From positions 62,001 through 126,000 of the forward strand of contig JAEUIC010000028.1 of NCBI GenBank assembly GCA_016795285.1: DNA of 64,000 nucleotides, in the 5' to 3' direction. This document shows, piece after piece, positions 1 through 8,233 of this stretch. Origin of the DNA: Planctomycetota bacterium. Its GTDB lineage: Bacteria > Planctomycetota > B15-G4 > SIAN01. A program made the position numbers and the translations under genes. A model generated the notes under the pieces. It saw only the letters and a program-made list of their open reading frames with translations, had not been told where the DNA came from and searched no databases. How positions within the stretch are numbered: the stretch's first letter is position 1; every line of letters starts with the position of its first letter.

Positions 1-2975
1 GCGAGCGGGATCATCCCCGCCACCAGCGCGAGCGTCGTCATCAGGATCGGCCGCAGCCGATCGCGGTTCGCCTGCACGATGGCGTCGTCGCGCGCCATGC
101 CGTGCGCGCGCAACTGCAGCGTGTGGTCGACCTGCAGGATCGCGTTCTTCTTCACCACGCCGAAGAGCACCAGGATCCCGAGCGCGGAGTAGAGGTTGAG
201 GGAGTTGCCGCTCGCGTCGAGCGACCAGAGCGCGAAGGGGACCGAGAGCGGCAGCGAGACGAGGATCGTCAGCGGGTGGACGAGGCTCTCGAACTGGCTG
301 GCGAGGATGAGGTACATCAGCACGACCGACAGCGCGAAGGCGGCGAGGAACTCCTCGAAGGTGCGCTCGAGCTCGCGGCCGCGCCCCGAGATGCGCGTGG
401 TGTAGGTGGGCGGCAGCCCCATCTCGGCGACCGCGCCGCGCAGCGCGTCGAGCCGGTCGGCGAGCGCGTAGCCCGGGCCGACCGAGGCGCGCAACGACAC
501 CTGCCGCTGGCGGTCGAGCCGATCGACGCGCGCCGCGCTCTTCACCTCCTCGAAGCGCACGAACCCGTCGAGGCGCGCCAGCGTGCCGGCAGCGGTCGGC
601 ACGGTGAGCTCGCGGATGCGGGCGGTGCGATCGCGGTCGTCGGGCAGAAGGCGCAGGGCGACGTCGTAGTCCTCGCCGAGCGACCGGTCGCGCCAGCGCG
701 AGGCGCGCTCCTCGCCGCCGACCATCAGGCGCAGCGCGGTCGCGATCGCCTCGACGTCGACGCCGAGGTCGGCCGCTCGCTCGCGGTCGATCACCGCGCG
801 CAGCTCGGGCCGATCGAGGCGCAGCGTCGTGTCGGCGTCGACGATGCCGCCGAGCTCGCCCGCCCGGCGCTTCAGCTCCTCGCCGTAGCGGGCGAGCGCC
901 TCGAGCTCGGGGCCGAGCAGCGAGAAGTCGATGTCGAAGTTGCCGCCGCCGATGTTGAAGGACGGCGCGTTGCGCACCGAGCAGCGCAGCCCCTTCAGCT
1001 CCGCGAGCCGCCGGCGCACCTCGACCATCACGTCGCGCTGCGAGTAGTTGCCGCGCCACGCCGCGCCCGGATCGCCGGCGCGCAGCGCGCGCCAGAGCCG
1101 GCCGACGCCGAAGACGCGCTCCTCGTGCGGGGCGATCCGCACGTAGAGGTCGGCGCGGTTCACCTGCGAGAGGAAGCTGCCGCCGAGGTTCATCAGCACG
1201 GTGCGCACGCCGGGCGTCGCGCGGATCGCCGCCTCCGCCGCCCGCAGCGCCTCGTCCATCGCGGCGAGGCTCGCCGTCTCGGGGCCGCTGATGTTGACCT
1301 CGAACTCCGCCTCGTCGACGTCGGCCGGCGTGTACTCCCGCTTCACCCGCCCGTAGAGCGGCCACGCGGCGGCGATCACCAGCCCGGCGACCAGCAGCAC
1401 CACGCCGCGCCAGCGCATCGAGAGGCGGAGCAGCGCGAGGTAGCCGCGCTCGAGGAGCGCGTAGGCGCCGCCGCGCGAGGTCGCCGCACCGCGCGCGGTC
1501 GCCTTCAGGAGGCGCGCGCTCATCATCGGCGTCAGCACGAACGAGACGACCAGGCTCACCATCACCGCGGTCGCCGCCGTGATGCCGAACTGGTAGAGGA
1601 AGCGCCCCGAGATGCTCGACATGAACGAGACCGGGATGAAGATCACCGCCAGCGAGAGCGTGGTCGCCATCACCGCCAGCGCGATCTCGGCGGTCCCCTC
1701 GCGCGCCGCCTCGAAGGGGGAGAGCCCCTTCTCCTCGACCATCCGGTAGATGTTCTCCAGCACGACGATCGCGTCGTCGATCACGATCCCGACCATCAGC
1801 ACCAGCGCCAGCATGGTGACGCTGTTCAGCGTGAAGCCGAGCGCGTCCATCACCGCGAAGCTCGCGATGGTGGAGCAGGGGATCGCGATGGCGGCGATCA
1901 ACGTCGAGCGCCAGCTGCGCATGAAGGCGAGCACGACGGCGCTGGCGAGCACGCTGCCGAGCACGAGGTGGAGCTCGATCTCGGAGAGCGCTGCGTGGAT
2001 GTAGCGCGACTGGTCGCGGATCACCTCGAGGCGGACGTCCTGCGGCAGCTCGGCCGCCAGCGCGGCGAGCTTCGCCTTCAAGCCGTCGATCACCTCCACG
2101 GTGTTGGCGCCCGACTGGCGGCGCACCTCGATCGAGACGCACGGCTCGCCGTCGAGGCGGGCGAGCGAGCGCTGTTCCTTGGTGCCGTCCTCGACGTGGC
2201 CGAGGTCCAAGAGGCGCACCGGCGCGCCGGCGATCTCCGCGACGACGAGCTGCTCGAAGTCGCGCGGATCGTCGAGCTTGCCCATCGTGCGCAGCACCGC
2301 CTCGTGCGGCCCCGCGGTCACGTTGCCGCCCGGCCGCTCGGCGTTCTGGCGCTCGAGCGCGTCGCGCACCGCGGTGATCGGCAGCGCGTAGGCGGCGAGG
2401 CGCGTCGCGTCGACCCAGACGTTGATCGAGCGCTCCGCGGCGCCGACGATCGTGACCTGCCCGACGCCGATCGACCGCTCGAGCGCCGGCTTCACCGTCT
2501 TGTCGGCGAGCTCCGAGAGCTCGCGCAGCGGCCGCTGCGACGAGAGCGCCAAGGTCAGCACCGGCGAGGTGTCGTTGTCCGACTTGGTGATGACCGGCGG
2601 ATCGGCCTCGGGCGGCAGCTCCTTCAGCACGGCGGCGACGCGGTCGCGCACGTCCTGCGTCGCCGTCTCGAGGTCGCGCGCGAGGTCGAAGGTGATCATC
2701 ACCAGCGAGGCGCCGCCCGAGGTGATCGAGCGCAACTGGTCGATCCCCTCGATGGTGTTCAACGCCTCCTCGAGCGGACGGCTCACCAGGTTCTCGACCT
2801 CCTCGGTCGAGCCGCCCGGCAGCGAGGTGCGCACCATCACGGTCGGCAGGTCGACCGACGGGAAGCGATCGACGCGCAGGCGCTTCAGGCTCGCGAGCCC
2901 GATCACCACCAGCGTCGCGATCACCATCGAGGCGAAGACGGGCCGACGGAGGAAGAGCTCGACGAAACGGCGCAT
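1..2975 (-). CDS. RND-family efflux transporter permease (AcrB/MdtB/HAE1-like), C-terminus beyond window
   Basis: Inner-membrane proton-driven pump subunit expected to work with the adaptor encoded just upstream and an outer-membrane channel not seen here. Translating the minus strand from the ATG at 2975 gives about 991 residues in frame to the window edge, starting MRRFVELFLRRPVFASMVIA. Visible family features are the long periplasmic loop after helix 1, the paired aspartates of the proton relay in the helix-4 motif GIVIDDAIVVLEN, and the late motif RPILMTTLALVAGMIPLA at the window edge. Only the last transmembrane segment or so is missing. It starts 11 bp after the adaptor stop, so the two are co-transcribed. 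The substrate cannot be told from sequence. The frame is open throughout, so this is truncation by the window and not decay. Confidence 0.96.
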   Translation of the reverse strand, partial: MRRFVELFLRRPVFASMVIATLVVIGLASLKRLRVDRFPSVDLPTVMVRTSLPGGSTEEVENLVSRPLEEALNTIEGIDQLRSITSGGASLVMITFDLARDLETATQDVRDRVAAVLKELPPEADPPVITKSDNDTSPVLTLALSSQRPLRELSELADKTVKPALERSIGVGQVTIVGAAERSINVWVDATRLAAYALPITAVRDALERQNAERPGGNVTAGPHEAVLRTMGKLDDPRDFEQLVVAEIAGAPVRLLDLGHVEDGTKEQRSLARLDGEPCVSIEVRRQSGANTVEVIDGLKAKLAALAAELPQDVRLEVIRDQSRYIHAALSEIELHLVLGSVLASAVVLAFMRSWRSTLIAAIAIPCSTIASFAVMDALGFTLNSVTMLALVLMVGIVIDDAIVVLENIYRMVEEKGLSPFEAAREGTAEIALAVMATTLSLAVIFIPVSFMSSISGRFLYQFGITAATAVMVSLVVSFVLTPMMSARLLKATARGAATSRGGAYALLERGYLALLRLSMRWRGVVLLVAGLVIAAAWPLYGRVKREYTPADVDEAEFEVNISGPETASLAAMDEALRAAEAAIRATPGVRTVLMNLGGSFLSQVNRADLYVRIAPHEERVFGVGRLWRALRAGDPGAAWRGNYSQRDVMVEVRRRLAELKGLRCSVRNAPSFNIGGGNFDIDFSLLGPELEALARYGEELKRRAGELGGIVDADTTLRLDRPELRAVIDRERAADLGVDVEAIATALRLMVGGEERASRWRDRSLGEDYDVALRLLPDDRDRTARIRELTVPTAAGTLARLDGFVRFEEVKSAARVDRLDRQRQVSLRASVGPGYALADRLDALRGAVAEMGLPPTYTTRISGRGRELERTFEEFLAAFALSVVLMYLILASQFESLVHPLTILVSLPLSVPFALWSLDASGNSLNLYSALGILVLFGVVKKNAILQVDHTLQLRAHGMARDDAIVQANRDRLRPILMTTLALVAGMIPL

Positions 2976-2986
2976 CCGCGGCCGAC

Positions 2987-4237
2987 CTACTCGACCACGC
3001 GCAGCGGGTCGCCGGTGCGCAGCGCTCCCGGCGACAGGACCACGCGCTCGCCGGCCGCGACGCCGGAGAGCAGCTCGACGCGCTCGCCCTCGATGCGGCC
3101 GACGGTGACCTGCTGCTCGCGCGCGGCGCCGTCGCGCGCGAGCACGACGCGGTCGATGCCGGCGAAGCGGACCAGCGCCTCGAGCGGCACGCAGAGCGCG
3201 GTGGCCGCGGGGTCGACCACGATCTCCGCCTCGACGAACTCGCCCGGCCGCAACGCGCCGTCGCCGTTCGCGAGGTCGACCTCGAGGCGCAGCGTCCGGT
3301 TGCGCCGATCGAGGTCGGGCGCGAGGCGGGTCACGGTGGCGCTCCGCGGTGGCGCTCCGCCGCGCGCGGCGAGGCGCACCGCGAGGCCCGGCGCCAGCTC
3401 GCCGGCAAGGCTCTCGGGGACGGCGAGGCGCAGCCGGATCGGATCGGCGCGCACCAGCCGCGCGACCGCGGCGCCGAGCGCGACCGACTCGCCGCGATCG
3501 ACCAGCCGCTCGGCGATGGTGCCGGCGTAGGGGGCGCGGATCGTCGCATCGGCGAGCGCCTGCTCGGCCAGCGCCAACTCCGCCGCTCGTTGCTGCGCGA
3601 GCGCCTGCCGATTCGCCACTTCGTCGTGCGCGTCGGCGAGCGCGCTCTCGGCCGCTTCGAGGCGCGCCTGCGCCGCATCGAGCGCCGCCTGCGACGCGAC
3701 GCCGTCGCCCGAGAGGCTCGCGAGGCGGGCGTGCTCCCGCCGCGCGTCGGCGAGTTCGCTCTGCGCGCTGCGCACCAGCGGGACGGCAGCGGGGTCGCTG
3801 GCGGCGTCGCCATCGGTCGCGAGGCCGAGTCGCGCGCGCGCCGCGGCGAGCGCCGCCTGCGCCTGCGCCACGCGCAGCTCGAAGTCGCGCGTCTCGAGCA
3901 CGACGATCGGATCGCCAGCCGCGACGCGCGCGCCGAGCTCGACGGCGACGGTCGCGATGCGCCCGGCGAGCTTGCTGGCGAGCAGCGACTCCTCGTCGGC
4001 GAGCAGCTCGCCCGACACGCGCAGCGTGCGCGGCCAGTTCGCCGCCGCGACCGTCGCGACGCGCACCTCGCGCGCGGGGCGGGCCGGCGCGGCCGCGGGA
4101 GCGCCGCCGCTCGGAGCGGGCGAGCAGGCCGCGAGCGTGGCGCACGCCGCCAGCAGCGTCGCTGCGGCGAGCCGCGCGGCGACGAGCGGAGGAGGGGTGC
4201 GCGAGCGGTGGAGCGAACGGTGCAGCAAGGCGGCCAT
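2987..4237 (-). CDS. RND efflux periplasmic adaptor subunit (HlyD/MFP family lipoprotein)
   Basis: Membrane-fusion protein bridging the RND pump to an outer-membrane channel. From the ATG at 4237 it is 416 aa. The N-terminus is hydrophobic and ends in two overlapping lipobox-like strings (LLAAC at residue 32, TLAAC at residue 38), so it is probably a lipoprotein. Then come a barrel-sandwich half (GELLADEESLLASKLAGRI), a long alanine/arginine-rich coiled-coil hairpin, the returning half (IRAPYAGTIAERLVDRGESV) and a C-terminal beta-barrel with VVLSPGALRTGDPLRVVE. The frame stays open further upstream to 4345, but that part lacks signal-peptide character and was excluded. No clear Shine-Dalgarno sequence precedes 4237, so the exact start is uncertain. 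It is the first gene of the efflux operon. Confidence 0.93.
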   Translation of the reverse strand: MAALLHRSLHRSRTPPPLVAARLAAATLLAACATLAACSPAPSGGAPAAAPARPAREVRVATVAAANWPRTLRVSGELLADEESLLASKLAGRIATVAVELGARVAAGDPIVVLETRDFELRVAQAQAALAAARARLGLATDGDAASDPAAVPLVRSAQSELADARREHARLASLSGDGVASQAALDAAQARLEAAESALADAHDEVANRQALAQQRAAELALAEQALADATIRAPYAGTIAERLVDRGESVALGAAVARLVRADPIRLRLAVPESLAGELAPGLAVRLAARGGAPPRSATVTRLAPDLDRRNRTLRLEVDLANGDGALRPGEFVEAEIVVDPAATALCVPLEALVRFAGIDRVVLARDGAAREQQVTVGRIEGERVELLSGVAAGERVVLSPGALRTGDPLRVVE

Positions 4238-4425
4238 CCCGAGGAGGCGCGCGATGATGCCGGGGCCGCAGCGCCGGGCAAATGGTTCCGCTCGCCGACT
4301 CGAAGCGTCGGCACGCTCCGGTCGCGCGCGCCGGCCACCGATCACGTCGAAGTCGCGCCGCGGCCGCGGTTCGCTCGGCAGGCGACGGAGTGCGCGACGG
4401 CGCGTGCGGCGGAGGCGGCGTGGCG

Positions 4426-5280
4426 ATGGAGTGGCTGCAGTACGTCACGCTCGGCTTCGCGCCCGGCCTCTTCTGGTGGGCGTGGCTCCGCTGCAAGGAC
4501 CGCTACGAGCCGGAGCCGCTCCATCTGGTGGCGCGCGCCTTCGTGCTCGGTGCGCTGACGCCCGCGCTGGTGCTGGCGGTGCGACCGACGCTCGAGGCGC
4601 TGCTGCCGGTCGAGTTCACGACGCGCCGCCTGCTGCTCGACGCCTTCCTGGTGACGGCGCTGGTCGAGGAGGCGGTGAAGCTCTGCGCGATGGTGCTCGC
4701 GATCGGCCGCCACCGCGAACTCGACGAGCCGCTCGACGGCGTGGTCTACGGCGGAGCGGCGGCGCTCGGCTTCGCGTCGATCGAGACGGTGCTCTTCGTC
4801 GCGGCGCACCAGGCGCCCGCGCTGGCGCTGCAGCGCGGCTTCACGACCGGCCTGGTCCACCTGGCCTGCAGCGGCGCGATCGGCTGGCAGGTCGCGCGAC
4901 TGCGGCTTCGCTGCGATCTCCGCGAGTTCGCCCGCCTGCTGCTGGTCGGGATGGCGAGCGTGGCGCTCCACGGCACCTACGACGCGCTGCTGCTCTCCGA
5001 GCGTGGGCTCGTCGCGCTGCTGCTGGTCCTGCCCGTGACGCTGGCCGCCTTCGGCGCGCTGGTGCGCCACGCCTCGCACGAGTCGCGCGAGCGCATGGCG
5101 GCCGGCCGCGCGAGCCGCGCCGCGCGCGCCCCGCAGCACCTCGCTCACTCGAACTCGAAGGTGATCGCCTCCACCGAAGCAGCGGCCAGCGCGACGGCGA
5201 TCTCCGTGACGCCGGTGGCGAGCGAGCTGGTGCGCGCGGTCGCGCCGGTCGGTTCGACGGCGAAGCGCGTGATGCGGTAG
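4426..5280 (+). CDS. PrsW-family intramembrane metalloprotease-like protein
   Basis: Polytopic membrane protein of 285 aa resembling PrsW proteases, which cleave membrane substrates such as anti-sigma factors. The conserved EExxK signature is visible as EEAVK at residues 81-85, followed by an FASIETVLF segment, a helix with VHLACSGAIGW and a final LHGTYDALLL segment. These supply the usual Glu/His metal-ligand candidates. The N-terminus FAPGLFWWAWLRCKDRYEPEP is also typical, with the PrsW-like charged loop after helix 1. The ATG at 4426 has GGAGG about 10 nt upstream; a GTG at 4420 is a less likely alternative. The last ~45 residues are non-hydrophobic and overlap the 3' end of the convergent gene by 136 bp, so the tail may be poorly conserved. 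No anti-sigma or sigma gene is next to it. Confidence 0.85.
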   Translation: MEWLQYVTLGFAPGLFWWAWLRCKDRYEPEPLHLVARAFVLGALTPALVLAVRPTLEALLPVEFTTRRLLLDAFLVTALVEEAVKLCAMVLAIGRHRELDEPLDGVVYGGAAALGFASIETVLFVAAHQAPALALQRGFTTGLVHLACSGAIGWQVARLRLRCDLREFARLLLVGMASVALHGTYDALLLSERGLVALLLVLPVTLAAFGALVRHASHESRERMAAGRASRAARAPQHLAHSNSKVIASTEAAASATAISVTPVASELVRAVAPVGSTAKRVMR

Positions 5281-8123
5281 CGGCCGCTGGTGGGACCGAG
5301 CGCGTCCGCGTAGCGGGCCGGATCGAAGCGGTAGGGCGCGCGGCGCGGCGCGGTCGATTCGTTGACGAACAGCGCGATCAGGCGCGTGCGGCGCTCGGGA
5401 TCGTGGGTCACCGAGTGGAAGAGCGGCGCGCGGCGGGCGCCGAGCTCGTCGACGCCGATGTTGTGCATGGCGTCGTGGTGTGGCTCGAGGGCGAGCGGAT
5501 TCGAGGCGACCGTCGCGTTGCCCATCCGCTCGAGCGAGCGGACCCGCTGCCCGAAGACGTTCACGTTCTTGAAGGCGAGCTGGTAGTGGACGAGGCGCGC
5601 GCAGAGCGAGGCGAGCGAGCCGGCGGCGTGCATGCCGTGGGTCGGATGGAAGAAGGGCGTGTAGGCCGTCTCGCCATCGGGACGCGATCCCATCGAATGC
5701 GCGGGCTCCGGGGAGATGCCGACCGACGGGAGGCGGCCGAGCAGGAAGTCGCCGGCGAGCGCTTCGCGGAAGTTCTTCGACGCGGTCCCCTCGAAGAAGT
5801 CGGCGTAGAAGTCGGCGCCGCCGTAGTTGGTGAAGTGGCCCTCGCGATTGCCGAGGTAGGCGCCGAGGCGATACCACGCGCCCCACGCGGTCTGGAAGAA
5901 GGGCGAGGCGCCCCAGGACGCCGCCGCGGTGGTGAGGTCGAGGCGGATGTTGGGACGCGTGTGGCCGTCGACCAGGCCGAGCAGCCAGTCGTAAGGGCCA
6001 TCCTCCTCCCAGATCTCGAAGTCCGGGCCTGCTTGCGTGCGCAGGTGGGCGAGCAGGCGGCGCCACGCGAGCAGTTGCTGGTTGCTGCCCGGCGTCTCGC
6101 CGCCGTGGCGGCCGAAGCAGATCTGCTGCAGGCGCGGCAGCACGTGGAGCACGCCGCTCATCCACGGCCGGCACTTGGCGACCAGCTCCGCGACGTAGCG
6201 GGTGGCCCAGCCGCCGCTGCCGCCGCTGCCGTTGCCGATCGAGTCGGCCATCGCGCAGAGGCTGGTCGGCGCGTTGTCGCCGACGCGGCCGCTCGCGCCG
6301 GCGTCGAAGCCCGGCACCGTCTGCGGCTCGACGAAGTGGAGGTCGAGCAGGTCGCCGCTCGCGATCTCCGCGGTGCGATCGCCGGCGACGTGGACGATCG
6401 GCGCGGCCGCCTCGAAGTCGGCGCGCGACTGCCGTTCGATCGTGAAGGCGTAGGCGCCGTCGCGGCGCCGCAGCCACCCGAGGTGGTGGGGATGGGCGGC
6501 GTGGTCGATGCCGGCGGTGGCGTGCTCGTAGGTGGTGAAGAAGTCGAAGAGGCTCGGGTCGAGCAGGCCGGGCGACAACGTGATGCGGGTGAAGGTGCCG
6601 TCGAAGGCGACCGCGGTCACCTCGCGCGCGACCTTGCACCAGTCGTCGGTGGAGCGGTAGTCGGAATCGAGCGCCTCGTGGTGGTTCTGCACGCGAGCGC
6701 CATCCATCGCCTCGCTCTCCCAGTAGCCCTGGCCGTCGTAGGGCGTGGGGCGGCGCACGACGATCGCGCCGAAGGTGTGGAGCGCGTACTCCTCGCGCAG
6801 CTCCTCCGCGTAGGCGACCTTCGCGGGGTCGGCGGCGAGGTCGAAGAGGTCGGGCACCGAGTTGCCGATGGCGCCGGGATGGGTGCCGCTCGCGTCGTTG
6901 TTGTAGGAGTAGAGGAGGTCGTAGTTGACGCGGAAGAGCGGTTCGTTGGCGAGCGCCGGGAAGGCGAGGCGGAACTCCGCGGCGATCGCCTCGGTGAGGT
7001 AGGTCTCTCCCTCGTCGTCGCTCTTGAAGTAGGTGCGGAAGAGCGGCGAGCGCTTCAAACCCGGCACGCCGTCCCTTCGCGCGAGCAGGCGCGGCGGCGT
7101 GATGCGGCGCCCCTCCGGCGAGTGGAGCGTGAAGCGCTGGTAGTCGAGTCCGACCTCCTCGCCGAGCACGTCGCCCTGCGCCCGGAAGAGGCGCACGTAG
7201 GTCTCGGCGCGGCGGCAGTCGGCGCCGCTCGCTGCGCCCCAACCGTTGCCGGCGACGAGCCCGTCCTCGATCAGCGCCTCGTGGTCGAGCACGATCTGGC
7301 CGTCGAGGTAGGTGTCCTGCAGCCGCCGCGGCGCGAAGTGGAGGCTGTCGTGCAGGTAGAGCGTGGTGCGATCGGCGCCGCGGCTGCCGTAGGCGGCGAG
7401 CGCGCTCGAAGCCCACGTCGGGTAGAGCACCTCCATGCGGTCGGTGAACTGCGCCGGCTGCGCTTCCGGCTCGAAGCCGGTGGCCGGATAGAGGTCGTGC
7501 GCCGGATCGACGATGCCCGGCTTGCGGCCGGTGTTGAAGCGGTAGCCGGCGCCGTCGCCGACCAGGTCGTGGCGCGGGTCGCGCGTCACGAGGCCGCCGT
7601 TCATCGCGATGAGGTAGTGGTCGCGCGCGAACGGCTTCACCCGCAGCACGATCGGCGCGCACCAGAAGAGCGCTTGGGTCGTGAGGCCGCGGCCGTGCGA
7701 CGTGTCGAAGTAGCAGGCGCAGAGCAGCCGGTCGGAGAGGCCGTCGAGGAGCGCCGCGGTGAAGTGGACGCGCAGGTCGTCGGGGCCGCCGTCGATCGAG
7801 TCGAAGGTGAAGTCGCAGCGCAGGAAGGTCCGGCCGCCGAGCGGCGGTTGCTCGTGGTTCGCGCCGAGCGGGGCGGCGCCGGTGACGTGGGCGATCAGCG
7901 GCGCGCTGCGCGTGGTGGCGGCGTCGCTGGTGAGCGTGGTGAAGTGGTCGGTGCGCGCGACCTGGCGCAACCGCAGGCGGAAGAGCGGGCCGGGCGGCAG
8001 GCGGAGCTTGCTGCCGTCGACCTTGTTCTCGATCTGCTGGAGGACGAGCCCGAACGTCGCATCCTCGCGGAACTGCACGCGCAGCAGCGGGTTCTCGAGG
8101 AGGTGGATCGCTCCGCTCGGCAT
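5145..8123 (-). CDS. Large uncharacterised protein, possibly glycoside-hydrolase-like
   Basis: A 992-aa protein that I do not recognise with confidence. GAGGAG lies 6 nt before the ATG at 8123, which decides the start; an upstream in-frame start at 8183 is disfavoured. There is no signal peptide or membrane segment. The N-terminus (IHLLENPLLRVQFRED, then LFRLRLRQ) resembles the beta-sandwich that opens several large uncharacterised glycoside-hydrolase-like families. The middle and C-terminus are rich in Trp, Tyr and His with repeated acidic/aromatic patches (YNNDASGTHPG, FHPTHGMHAAG), as in carbohydrate-active TIM-barrel proteins. That reading is inference only, and no catalytic pair can be assigned. 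Coding quality is good throughout. It is transcribed alone, and its 3' end overlaps the convergent PrsW-like gene. Confidence 0.8.
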   Translation of the reverse strand: MPSGAIHLLENPLLRVQFREDATFGLVLQQIENKVDGSKLRLPPGPLFRLRLRQVARTDHFTTLTSDAATTRSAPLIAHVTGAAPLGANHEQPPLGGRTFLRCDFTFDSIDGGPDDLRVHFTAALLDGLSDRLLCACYFDTSHGRGLTTQALFWCAPIVLRVKPFARDHYLIAMNGGLVTRDPRHDLVGDGAGYRFNTGRKPGIVDPAHDLYPATGFEPEAQPAQFTDRMEVLYPTWASSALAAYGSRGADRTTLYLHDSLHFAPRRLQDTYLDGQIVLDHEALIEDGLVAGNGWGAASGADCRRAETYVRLFRAQGDVLGEEVGLDYQRFTLHSPEGRRITPPRLLARRDGVPGLKRSPLFRTYFKSDDEGETYLTEAIAAEFRLAFPALANEPLFRVNYDLLYSYNNDASGTHPGAIGNSVPDLFDLAADPAKVAYAEELREEYALHTFGAIVVRRPTPYDGQGYWESEAMDGARVQNHHEALDSDYRSTDDWCKVAREVTAVAFDGTFTRITLSPGLLDPSLFDFFTTYEHATAGIDHAAHPHHLGWLRRRDGAYAFTIERQSRADFEAAAPIVHVAGDRTAEIASGDLLDLHFVEPQTVPGFDAGASGRVGDNAPTSLCAMADSIGNGSGGSGGWATRYVAELVAKCRPWMSGVLHVLPRLQQICFGRHGGETPGSNQQLLAWRRLLAHLRTQAGPDFEIWEEDGPYDWLLGLVDGHTRPNIRLDLTTAAASWGASPFFQTAWGAWYRLGAYLGNREGHFTNYGGADFYADFFEGTASKNFREALAGDFLLGRLPSVGISPEPAHSMGSRPDGETAYTPFFHPTHGMHAAGSLASLCARLVHYQLAFKNVNVFGQRVRSLERMGNATVASNPLALEPHHDAMHNIGVDELGARRAPLFHSVTHDPERRTRLIALFVNESTAPRRAPYRFDPARYADALGPTSGRYRITRFAVEPTGATARTSSLATGVTEIAVALAAASVEAITFEFE

Positions 8124-8233
8124 CGCGCGCTCCTCGATCGGCCACGGTGGCGCGCCGACCGATCGGGAGCGGCGCGCCGGCACCTTAGCCCGGCCGCGCG
8201 CGGTAGCTCAGAGTCGAAGAGGGTTCCCTTCGC

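Noticed and set aside
102..3530. Long plus-strand reading frame (over 1,100 codons) across the efflux genes
   Set aside because: It lies opposite the RND permease and adaptor, is Arg/Glu/Ala/His-rich with no domain, and arises from GC-biased codon positions of the real minus-strand genes.
4085..4420. Possible small gene between the efflux operon and the PrsW-like gene
   Set aside because: Only Arg-rich frames exist, and the region is the adaptor's signal-peptide end plus a short divergent gap.
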